A stretch of DNA of 29,452 nt from IMG/VR virus record IMGVR_UViG_3300021963_000485, positions 1 to 29,452 of that record. One strand, 5' to 3'. Numbering within the stretch: the stretch's first letter is position 1; every line of letters starts with the position of its first letter. A program made the translations under genes and the position numbers. Source of the DNA: a virus. The notes under the pieces were generated by a model. It saw only the letters and a list, made by a program, of their open reading frames with translations, did no database searches and was not told the origin of the DNA. Below, in pieces: positions 7,219 through 15,800 of the stretch.

Positions 7219-10200
7219 TTATTTACCAGGGGTGGGTCGGGGTTGGCGATAATTGTATGGGTTCTTGGGCTCCCTCTTTTTGTCGGGTGACTCCGGTTGC
7301 GTGGCCTCGATCGCCATGTTGGACAGGGTCGTGTCGTTCATGGCCATGGACATGGCCGCGCCGGCAATCGGGTGAATGGCGGCAGCGCCGGCCACCGCAG
7401 CGCCTTTGATCGGCGGAATAGCAGCTTTGACAGCAGCCTTGTTGGCGGCGGCCATGGCCCTGGGCTGCTTTTCTTCGTCGGCCATGCTGGCCTCCAGGTA
7501 CTTCTTTCCGGCGCGCCCGACGTTGATCGCGTGCTGGCCGGGGATGCCGCCAGGCGGCTGATCGCGCGCGATGAACTTGATGGCCTGTTCGACCTTGGGG
7601 CCGAAAATGCCGGCGTAGGAGGCGGCGTCGGTGAACTGGGCCCACCACGGATCGTTCTCGTGCTTCACAGTGGCCTCGGTCGGGAACAGCTCGCGCCGAA
7701 GCTTGAACATGGCCGAGAAAGCGATGGCCGCCAGGGGCAGCATCATGGTCGGGGCGGCCAAGCGCAGCCGGTCGGCCAAGGTGTAGTCGCCACTGGAGAT
7801 CGCGCGCTTGGCGTTGTCGTAGATACGGCTGTTGGCCTCGGCCGCGTAGGAGTAGCTGAAGCTTTGCAGCTGCAGGAACATCTTGCCGAAGATGTTATCC
7901 TGGAACACCGGCCGGTGGGCTCGGTTGGCTCGGATCGCGGCCTGGTTCGTGAACCGGACCTGGGCCTCCTCGTACAGCTTGGACATGTCGCTTCCGTCGG
8001 TCATGGCGGCCAGGCGTTGGCTGCGGGGCATGGCGTTGATCCCCTGCAACCAGGAGATGAAGGCCTGGTGCTGGGCCTCGGGAACGCCCAGCTCGACCAG
8101 GTCCTGGCCGGCTGACCGGCTGGTATCCATCCCGAACATGTTCATCCAATGGTTGCCGGAGATCATGCTGCACAGGTCGCCGATGTAGCTGTGTCCCAGG
8201 GCATGGGAAGCCTGTTGCTTGGCGGTTTCCGTGGCCTCCATTAGGTTGGCCTTGTAGACCCGGTTGGTCCACCAGCGCATCTTGGGGTTCTGGTTGTCCA
8301 TCCCCAGCTCCATGCTGTGGGTGGTCATCCAGGCGTCTTCCAGGCTATTCTGGATGGTGCCGATCTGCTCCCCGTATTGCTGCCAGAAGCTGCCTTGGCT
8401 GAGCCGGTTGACCAGGGGTAGGTCGCGGCTGATCTCATTGAGCGCCCGGGCCCAGGTCTCGCCGTAGGCGCGCAGCGCGTAGATCGGGCTGCCGGCCCTG
8501 ATCCCCATGGCGATGGGCTCAAACAGGTTGCTCATGAAGCTCTTGCCCAAAGAGGTGGCAGCCGTGTACAGGGCTACGAAATCCATGAACCCCTGGCCCT
8601 TCTTGCCCAGGGTAGGGGTGCCTACGCCGGCTGCCTGGCAGACCAGCTGGTGCATTTCCTCGATCACCTCGTGGGGAACCCCTTCGGCTTCCATGCCCTG
8701 GGAATACTTGGCCCAGCCCGTGCCGTCCGCGCCGAACCGGCGGGCCAGCTCCGCGCTCTTGGTGGCGCCGCCGATGTAGCGGGTGATCACCAGGAAGGGG
8801 TCGTTGGACTGCCAGGCGCGCATGATGTTCTGGGCCTGGCGGCCGAACACGCGCTCCTTTGCGGTGTTTTCGCGGCCCCCCGGGCTGGTCAGGTCAAACA
8901 GGCTGCCGAACTGATCGGCGCCGATCCCGCGGACATGGGTGTTGTACAGGGCCAGGGCCGAAGCCGCGGCTGTTGCATCGAGCTCAGGGCCGGACATGGT
9001 CTTGGACAGCTCGATCTTGTAGGCGCGCTCGGCATCGGCCAGGAACTGGGTCCGGTTTTTGATGATCAGGTCGGAATTGTAGACGACCGGGAAGTAATCC
9101 TGTACCTGGCCCAGGTCTTCGCCGGCTTCGACCCGGTAGGCGTGCAGCTCGGCCATCAGCTTCTTGAGATTGTCGGCCATCTGGCCGACGAAGCCGCCGT
9201 CCAGGTTGCGTCGACCTGTGATCATGTCGGTCAGCTTCTCGTAGAATTGCTCGCGGCTGGCCGTGGTCATGGCGCCCAAGTGGTCGCGCATGGGTTCCAT
9301 GATGTCCCGGAACCGGTTGGTGAAACGGCCCCTGGCGGTGGAGATCGATGTCGGCAACGATCGCGGAGCCGCGCTGCCCTGCATGCCGGGGCGGTTGTGG
9401 ATGATGTCGGCCACGGCCTGGATGGAGGCGCCCGGAAAACGGCGGGCGTTCTGGTGGGCCTTGACGCTGATGCCGCTGAAGTAACGCAGCGTGACGACGT
9501 CCCAGGCCTTTTGCATCGCGGAGACTTCCGGGTTGACCGGAGCAGCGCCCGTCGGGGCCGCCATGGAATAGCGGCGCGACGGCTTTATCGGCGGGGGGGA
9601 TGTCGGGGTCGGGTTCTGCATGTCGCCGCCGACTTCTTCGGAAACGCTTGTTTCGTTAACTTGTTCGGCCGCGTTCTTGGCTCCCTGGGGCGTTGGTGCC
9701 TTGTTTTCAAATTCCTCAAGCGAACCGGCGGTGCTTCCGGCCAGGAGGTTTTCCTGCATCTTCCCGAAGTCTTCGGCTTTTTTCCTGATGTCCAACGATC
9801 CATTGGCGATTTTCTCAATGGTCTTCGGGCCATGCCCCATGTCATCGCCTTCGTTGGCAGATCCGACCGGGAAAACTGTGCGGACAGTCATCACGTTGTC
9901 GACAGGGGTGAGCACGACCTGGATGCCGGTCTCCATGTCAACAAGCGTCACCTTGGTGACGTTTCCGTTGGCATCCTTGTATTCGATCCGATGCTTGGCG
10001 TTGGCGATCGTGTAATTCACGGCATCTATGATGCCCGCGAATACATCAATGCGCGACTGATCCAGGTTTCGTCTAAAATCAGTGCCTTCCTTTTTAGCCC
10101 GGATTGCCGCGTGACGGGCGGTGATGGCGCCGGCGTGCTTCAGTAGGTGGGCAAGCCCGAACCCGGACTCCTCGCCCAAGGTGCCTGTGCCGGCCAGGCC

Positions 10201-12789
10201 CTTCTTGCCGGAGTACTGCATGCCGCGCTGCAGGACAATCTGCTGGCCCATGTATTTCTGGGTGATCGCTCCAGGCTTGAATTCACTGGCAGGGTCCTGA
10301 GGGTCGGTTCCGATCCTGCCGGCGGCCACGGCGTCAGCCGTGTAGAGTTTCTCGCCAGCGGGGCCGGTCGCGTTGACTTCGCTGAATGTCCACTGGTCGT
10401 ATTCCGGGCTGAGATTTCTAAGGACCTCAGAAAGCTCTTTGACGGCTTGCGGGTAGCCAGGAGTCAGCATCTTGCCGCCGGCTTCAGAAAGCTTCGACAC
10501 AACCTCCTCGGGTTTTTTGGTCTTATCGTCCATCCCTTGGGTGGCCTTAAAGGCCTCGACGCCGGCGGCATTCAGGCTGAAGCGCTTGCCGGTGGGCAGC
10601 CCTTCGTTTGACTTGCCTCGCTCGGCCTGGCGGTTGACGGCCGACACGGCCATGATCTCCAGGTCGGCGGTCGTGAAGGCGCCCAGGCCAAACTTCCGGC
10701 CGAACTTGTTCCAGACGGCCCGGCGCACGAAGCCCAGGAACCTTTGCCACAGGCCCAGGGCCTTCTCCTTGTCGCTGGCTCTGGATCGGGCGTTGTGCAC
10801 ATAGGCCCCGACCTCCTCCATCATCACGCCGGCGAAGGCCTTGCGGTCGAAGTCATCGCCCCAGTTGCCGGCCGGATCGAGCATTTCGTCCATCAGCTGA
10901 TCGATCTCGGCGTCCGACATGTCGAAGTTGCCGAAGTCCTGGTAGCGTTGTGCGTTCTTGATGTACTTGGAGAACTTGCCGCCGGCGATCTTGGAGACGG
11001 CGCCCCGGAACCGGCCGTCCATGAGCATGGCCCAGGTGGCCATGCGGACGGCGTCTTCGGCGATCTTGTCGCCCCCGGCTGCGCGCTCGCGCATGTCGAA
11101 GAAAAACTCCTGGACCGAGGCGATGTCGTCGCCGAAGCCGAGGTGCTGGCCGAGCTCGTGCAGGATGATGGCTTTCACCTGAGCCTTGTCGTCCAGCATG
11201 TCGGCCATGATGTAGGTCTTGCCCTTGTGGGCCCAGCCCTGGGCGCCGGTTGTCTCGATCTGTTCCTGGAAAGTCAGGTTCAGGTCCTGGTCCCAGTTGC
11301 CTTCGGCGAACACGACCAGGCCGGAGTCGATCATGGCCTTCACGACATCGCGGCCGAAGATCTCCTCGGCGGCGGCGATGACTTCCTCCTTGCTCATGGC
11401 AGCCGATGGCAGGGATCTGTTGGATCCCTGGCTGAACAAGCGGCGTCCTTCGCCGGGCTCAAACACTTCGGGCATGCCATCGCCGGTGAAGTCGTAGCCC
11501 TTCACCTTGTCCACATCAACGCCGATGTATTCGGCCAGCTCCTGCTTCACCTGTTGCCGGAATGTATCGTCATTGATCCGGCCGGCCAGGGACACGCGGA
11601 TCACATCTCCGGTGGCGTCGATCCGGCCATGGGCCGCTCCGGCCAGAAGACCGGGCATGAACATTTCTTCCCAGTCCAGGTGGGTGGCCTTATCGCCGAT
11701 CCTGTTCCCGTACAATTTTTCGTGCAATTCCTGTTCGTTAATGATCTGGAGCTTGCCCTGCTTGTCGTAGGCCCAAAGCCAGGTTTTTTGCCGGGCTTCC
11801 TTGCCGGGTTTGTGGCCGATGTCGGTCCACCACTGGATCCGCTTGGCGCCGGGCAGCTCGTTCTTGGCGCGCAGCTCGGCCTGTTTTTTAAGCCAGGCCT
11901 GGCGGCCCCCGCCTGGGATTGCCTGGTTCTCGCCGTCGTCGTAGGCGGCGCCGGGTTCAAAAGCGCCAGGGGATCCGCTATCAAATCCGTTTCCGTCGGA
12001 ACCCGAAAAATCCAAGGCGACTGCGCGCTGGTTTGATCCGGTGATCTGGCCGTCCTTGATGGCCTTCTCGACGGCCTCCCGGACTGTGGACCTGATTTGC
12101 TCGGTGGTCATGCCCTCGTGGGCGTAGCCAAGGCCGCCAAGCGCAATGATCGGCTTGCCGTCCCTCACCTCGACGCGGCCAAACGCGATGGAATTCTTCC
12201 AGATCTGGGAGGACCCGACCGACGTAGCCATCTCCCAGTCGTTGTGCGTCAGGTCGTCCAAGTTGATGCTGCCGTCGTCGTTTGCGTAATAGTCGATGTC
12301 GTAATTCTTACCGGGAAGGGTGTATTGGATAACCTCGCGTCCCTTGCGGTCGGTCTCAACGTGCTTGTCTACGCTCTTGGAGACGATTTCTTGGAGGTCG
12401 GACACGCGGACAACGCGCATCCTGCCGTCCTTGCCGACGACGAACATGTAGCTGTCCTTGACCTTGTCCGGATCGTGGCCGATCTCGGTGTAATAGGCTG
12501 GGTTCCTTTCGGGCTTGGCCTTTAGGAAAGCCTCGCGGCCGCCGCCAGGGATCGCCTGGTTCTCCCCGTCGTCGTAGGCCGCGCCGGGCTCGTTCATGCC
12601 CTGGGCTTCCTGGCGGTCGCGCAGCCACTGCTCCTGGGCGTCCATCTCGATCGTGTTGATCTCGTCGCGCTGGGCGTCGGTCATGTTGGCCCCGGCCTGG
12701 GCGCGGGCGTCGGCCGAAGCGGCGGCCACATGCGCGGCCAGCTGCCCGAGCTCGGCGTCGCTGAGCGTGTCCAGGCCGAAGTCGGCCAT
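7219..12789 (-). CDS. Giant internal virion / polyvalent protein with zincin and BECR-nuclease-like domains
   Basis: 1856 codons in the position of T7 gp16. Residues about 64-447 are two copies of a ~200-aa unit, each opened by EPGAAYDDGENQAIPGGGR. A metallopeptidase motif HELGQH lies at 544-549 (His544, Glu545, His548), and residues about 735-1010 contain GFGLAHLLKHAGA and an end like the BECR nuclease folds of phage 'PBECR' domains. From about 1075 the protein is long, helical and Trp/Gln-rich, with a hydrophobic segment (APTMMLPLAAIAFSAMF) near 1675 and an Ala-rich tail, like podoviral ejection proteins that enter the cell with DNA. R-F/Y-S motifs (about 448, 735, 1073) separate the parts. 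The ATG has AAGGAGG 14 nt upstream, which is too far; the frame is open back to the A10 run, so it may also be made as a frameshift extension of the 1313-aa ORF. No transglycosylase domain is seen. Domain calls are by motif only. Confidence 0.85.
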   Translation of the reverse strand: MADFGLDTLSDAELGQLAAHVAAASADARAQAGANMTDAQRDEINTIEMDAQEQWLRDRQEAQGMNEPGAAYDDGENQAIPGGGREAFLKAKPERNPAYYTEIGHDPDKVKDSYMFVVGKDGRMRVVRVSDLQEIVSKSVDKHVETDRKGREVIQYTLPGKNYDIDYYANDDGSINLDDLTHNDWEMATSVGSSQIWKNSIAFGRVEVRDGKPIIALGGLGYAHEGMTTEQIRSTVREAVEKAIKDGQITGSNQRAVALDFSGSDGNGFDSGSPGAFEPGAAYDDGENQAIPGGGRQAWLKKQAELRAKNELPGAKRIQWWTDIGHKPGKEARQKTWLWAYDKQGKLQIINEQELHEKLYGNRIGDKATHLDWEEMFMPGLLAGAAHGRIDATGDVIRVSLAGRINDDTFRQQVKQELAEYIGVDVDKVKGYDFTGDGMPEVFEPGEGRRLFSQGSNRSLPSAAMSKEEVIAAAEEIFGRDVVKAMIDSGLVVFAEGNWDQDLNLTFQEQIETTGAQGWAHKGKTYIMADMLDDKAQVKAIILHELGQHLGFGDDIASVQEFFFDMRERAAGGDKIAEDAVRMATWAMLMDGRFRGAVSKIAGGKFSKYIKNAQRYQDFGNFDMSDAEIDQLMDEMLDPAGNWGDDFDRKAFAGVMMEEVGAYVHNARSRASDKEKALGLWQRFLGFVRRAVWNKFGRKFGLGAFTTADLEIMAVSAVNRQAERGKSNEGLPTGKRFSLNAAGVEAFKATQGMDDKTKKPEEVVSKLSEAGGKMLTPGYPQAVKELSEVLRNLSPEYDQWTFSEVNATGPAGEKLYTADAVAAGRIGTDPQDPASEFKPGAITQKYMGQQIVLQRGMQYSGKKGLAGTGTLGEESGFGLAHLLKHAGAITARHAAIRAKKEGTDFRRNLDQSRIDVFAGIIDAVNYTIANAKHRIEYKDANGNVTKVTLVDMETGIQVVLTPVDNVMTVRTVFPVGSANEGDDMGHGPKTIEKIANGSLDIRKKAEDFGKMQENLLAGSTAGSLEEFENKAPTPQGAKNAAEQVNETSVSEEVGGDMQNPTPTSPPPIKPSRRYSMAAPTGAAPVNPEVSAMQKAWDVVTLRYFSGISVKAHQNARRFPGASIQAVADIIHNRPGMQGSAAPRSLPTSISTARGRFTNRFRDIMEPMRDHLGAMTTASREQFYEKLTDMITGRRNLDGGFVGQMADNLKKLMAELHAYRVEAGEDLGQVQDYFPVVYNSDLIIKNRTQFLADAERAYKIELSKTMSGPELDATAAASALALYNTHVRGIGADQFGSLFDLTSPGGRENTAKERVFGRQAQNIMRAWQSNDPFLVITRYIGGATKSAELARRFGADGTGWAKYSQGMEAEGVPHEVIEEMHQLVCQAAGVGTPTLGKKGQGFMDFVALYTAATSLGKSFMSNLFEPIAMGIRAGSPIYALRAYGETWARALNEISRDLPLVNRLSQGSFWQQYGEQIGTIQNSLEDAWMTTHSMELGMDNQNPKMRWWTNRVYKANLMEATETAKQQASHALGHSYIGDLCSMISGNHWMNMFGMDTSRSAGQDLVELGVPEAQHQAFISWLQGINAMPRSQRLAAMTDGSDMSKLYEEAQVRFTNQAAIRANRAHRPVFQDNIFGKMFLQLQSFSYSYAAEANSRIYDNAKRAISSGDYTLADRLRLAAPTMMLPLAAIAFSAMFKLRRELFPTEATVKHENDPWWAQFTDAASYAGIFGPKVEQAIKFIARDQPPGGIPGQHAINVGRAGKKYLEASMADEEKQPRAMAAANKAAVKAAIPPIKGAAVAGAAAIHPIAGAAMSMAMNDTTLSNMAIEATQPESPDKKREPKNPYNYRQPRPTPGK
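11449..12600 (-). repeat. Tandem ~200-aa domain duplication inside the giant ORF
   Basis: Two protein-level repeats, roughly residues 64-276 and 277-447. Each begins with EPGAAYDDGENQAIPGGGR, then has 'Y/W-x-x/D-IGH.P' with a 'DK/DG..G.L' strand, a 'TH.DWE' motif, a 'GR' strand with an I/V-rich follow-up, a helix ('TTEQIRSTVREAVEKA' against 'NDDTFRQQVKQELAEY') and a closing DF(S/T)G(S)DG before the next FEPG. The opening 20 residues are nearly identical; the rest has diverged. At DNA level only the opening ~60 bases stay close, with mainly synonymous changes. Confidence 0.75.
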
Positions 12790-12854
12790 GTCCTGGCGAA
12801 TGACCTCCTTGAATTGGTCGACCAGGCCGGCCTCGTACTCGGCGTCACCCTCCG

Positions 12855-12893
12855 CTACCGCTTCGTCTTTTTTTTTTGGTCTCCGGAGAGACC
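12855..12893 (-). promoter_or_regulatory. Putative -1 frameshift or transcription-slippage site joining the two giant ORFs
   Basis: On the minus strand the 1313-codon ORF ends in A10 (plus 12868-12877) followed by G. In frame this gives the heptamer A AAA AAG, the slippery sequence used by E. coli dnaX, then ACG AAG CGG and TAG. After a -1 slip the next codons (GAC GAA GCG GTA ...) are open for 26 codons to the ATG of the 1856-codon ORF. Immediately 5' is a 6-bp hairpin GGTCTC-TCCG-GAGACC (12878-12893) with a GGAG seven bases before the heptamer. A net +1 A by RNA polymerase slippage would give the same frame. An A-run sequencing or assembly error is the plain alternative. Confidence 0.55.
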
Positions 12894-15800
12894 TTGTTCG
12901 ACGACGTCCTGGAGCGATCCAGGCGCCTGGGCTTCGCCCTGGCCGCGGTTGTAGTCGGAACCGGACTCCTTGAAGTCGGTGCTGTAGCCGATGATGTGCC
13001 GGCTAAGCGTGACCTCCTGGTTGTTCATGGCGTCCAGGGCAGTCAACTTTGTGGCGTTGGCGACCTTGCTCATGTTTTCGATGACCTTGACCGCGGTGGG
13101 CATGTCCAGGCCGGCGGTGTAGATGAACATGTTGACAGCTCCGGACCGGTCCACGCCGGCGGCGTATTTGGCGAACCCGGGTTGCTTGGTCCCGGGGAGA
13201 TTGGCCTTCATGGCTTGCATGACATCGGCGTCCAACGGGATCGCAGCCACGGGCCGGTTGGAGTTGTCGGCCAGGATGATGCCAGGCTGGTCAGGGCCGA
13301 ACACCTCAAGGAACTTTTTGCCGAGCACCATGGGATCGCCGAGCGCTTCGGTGCTTTGGCTGACCCGGTAGGAGAACATCCGCTCGGTCAGCGGAACGCT
13401 GAACTTGCGGGGCATCGGCTTGATGTTTTGGCCGGACAGGATGCTGCCGCGGTTGTCCATGTAGGCGAACTTGGACCCGGCGACGGCCATGGTGGCCATG
13501 TACCTCAGGCCGGCGGCGTCGCAAAGGTTCTGGACGGCGTTGGCAGCGCCCAGGTCGGCCGGGGACAGGGAGCTCTTGCCGGACGGGTGGTTGTGGATGA
13601 ACCAGACCTGGGCGGCGCCAGGGGTGCTGGCCGCGGTGCCGATCAGGATGCCAGGATTGAAGCCGGCCGAGGCCGGGCCGCCAAGCTGATGGCTGGCGAT
13701 CTGGATCGGGCGCCCCTGCTTGTCGGTGATGAGGAGAACGATGTTTTCCTGGGGGCGCTTGCGCATGCCGGCGACGACATGTGCGGCTTCCTCGGGCGTC
13801 TTGACGAATTCGACGCCGGACGAGATCTTGCCGACTGTCGAATGTTCGACGAACTGATCCAGCATGGCGTCGGACAGGCCGAACTTGGCCATCTGCTCGC
13901 CGGACAGGCGGCCGAACACACCAGGGGTGGCGTCCAGGCGCGGGAAGTCGGAGACGCCCAGGCCAGCAGGGCCGGCGGCGGGCTTCTTGGCGCGGGGCTT
14001 GCGGGTCTTCTTGATGATCGGTTCGGCGGGCTGCGCGTTTTCCAGGCTGCTGGGCTGAGCACCGGCGCCGGCTTCGCGCTCCTGGCGGTCAAAATCAGCC
14101 TGGGCGTTAGGATCATCCGGGTTGGTTTCGCTGGCAGCTTCGCCTTCCTCGACGCCCATGCCCTGGCTGACGACGTCGCCCAGGGACTGCGGAGCTTCGC
14201 GCTCGATCGGAGCTTGGTCGCCTTCGCCTTCGGCGCCGTATTCGGTGCCAGGTTCGTTGAAGCCGGTGCGCTGGCCGGTGCTCATGCGGCCCCCGGTCTT
14301 GTCGCCGGATTGGTAGGACGCGGCGTTGCTGAACTGCGAAATTACCAGATTGCTGAAATTCTTTTTGTTGTTGATGACGTCCAACACCTCGACCTTTTGG
14401 CCGCCGACGCGGAGGATGGCCTTCTGGAGGTTCGTGACGGCGTCCGTCCTGGTGTCGTTCCCGGAGGTGCCGACATCGTTGGGGCCCATGCTGATGATCA
14501 CGCTCTCGGCGTTGGACCGCTCTAGAGCGGCCATGAGCATGGCAAGCGGGTTGTTCCAGGCGCCCGGGCCGACGTCCTTGTTAAACTTTTCGCGGCGGTA
14601 AGTGCGCTTGTCCTGGTCGCCAGGGGCGCGATCGCTTTCCTGGCCGATGTAATCGCGAGCCTGGCCCTGCTCCGGGTAGATGATCGAGGCAGCCGAAGAC
14701 ACGTTCCGCATCTCGGAGATGCTCATCTGGATCACGCCTACCAAGCGGCCGGCCTTGTCGAGCATGGCGACGCCTGGGAGATTACGGAGAAGCGGAGGGA
14801 TCTGCTCGATCGCGTCCTTCGGTTCGGCGATGCGCGGGAAAAGCGCTTCTTTTCGGACCTCAAACATGCGCTCAACGACCTGGAGTTTGGTCGTCGCGAT
14901 GCCTTCGTCGATGCGATCGTCAAAAACGACGACGTTTTTCACCGATCCTTCGTTCCAATTATTGGGCAGCTTGGTGTTCGCCGTGTTGATGGCGTCCGGG
15001 GTTTTGTTGACCTGGTCGCCGCCCGGGTGGAAGATGTACTTTGGGACCATCGTTCCTTCGTAAGCGTCGCCGTCGGTGACAACCAGCGAGCCGCCAAAAC
15101 GAAGGCCAATCGGCTCCATCGTCGCGGCAATTTTTTGAGCAGCCCCGACGTCAGCTTGCGAGAACCGGGTCGTGGTCGACGGGTGATTGTGCACCAGGTA
15201 AACAGTGCGGGCGCCCCGGGTGCTGGCGGCTACGCCGGCCAGGATGTGGGGGACGAAATTAGCGCTCGAAATGGCCCCGAGCTGATGGCGCAGGATCTGG
15301 AGCGGACGGCCCTGGCCGTCCAGGATCACGAGCATTAGGTTTTCCTGGGGCTGCTTGCGGAGATATTCGTAGGCCAGGGCGGCGACATCGTCGGCGTTGT
15401 CCATCGGACGATCCGGGACAGTCATCTCGCCGACTACGGCGCGATCCACGAACTGGCTTAGGACGGCGCGCGTCAGGCCTACGCGAGCGAGGAGATTTGG
15501 GGAGATGCCCTTGTTGCCCTGGGAGAAGCGGCGGCCATCCCGGCCGACAACGACCAGCTCGCCGCCTTCAATCGAAGACTCGGCCGGACGGGTGTTCTGC
15601 AGCGGAGAGCCGGCGAACGCGGGCTCAAGCTCGGGCTCGACCGGGGCTTCGGCCGGCTGCTCCTGGGGCTGCTCGATCGGCGCCGGCTCATCCGGGCGCT
15701 CGTAGGGAGACGGGGTGTACGGGCGACCGGGGTCGTTGCCGTCGGCGCGCTGGTTGGCGCGGCGCGCAGCCAGGGCTTCCGGGAAGTCTTCCTGGGGATT

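Noticed and set aside
7223-7648. Minus-strand ORF of about 141 codons within the end of the giant ORF
   Set aside because: Out-of-frame overlap; Arg/His/Gln-rich translation typical of a shifted GC-rich frame and no start signal.
8650-10146. Long plus-strand ORF (about 498 codons) opposite the giant ejection protein
   Set aside because: Same reason; no recognisable domain, and its start and stop ignore the gene borders on the minus strand.
12876-14525. Long plus-strand ORF (about 549 codons) opposite the JAB protein
   Set aside because: It is an antisense shadow: low-complexity Gly/Ala/Val/Asp-rich translation, typical of the complement of a GC-rich gene, while the minus frame has clear conserved motifs.
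14440-14560. Segment ESVIISMGPNDVG resembling block III (GxND) of SGNH hydrolases
   Set aside because: No GDS block or catalytic Asp-His pair is found, and the paralogous second unit lacks GxND, so it is probably chance.
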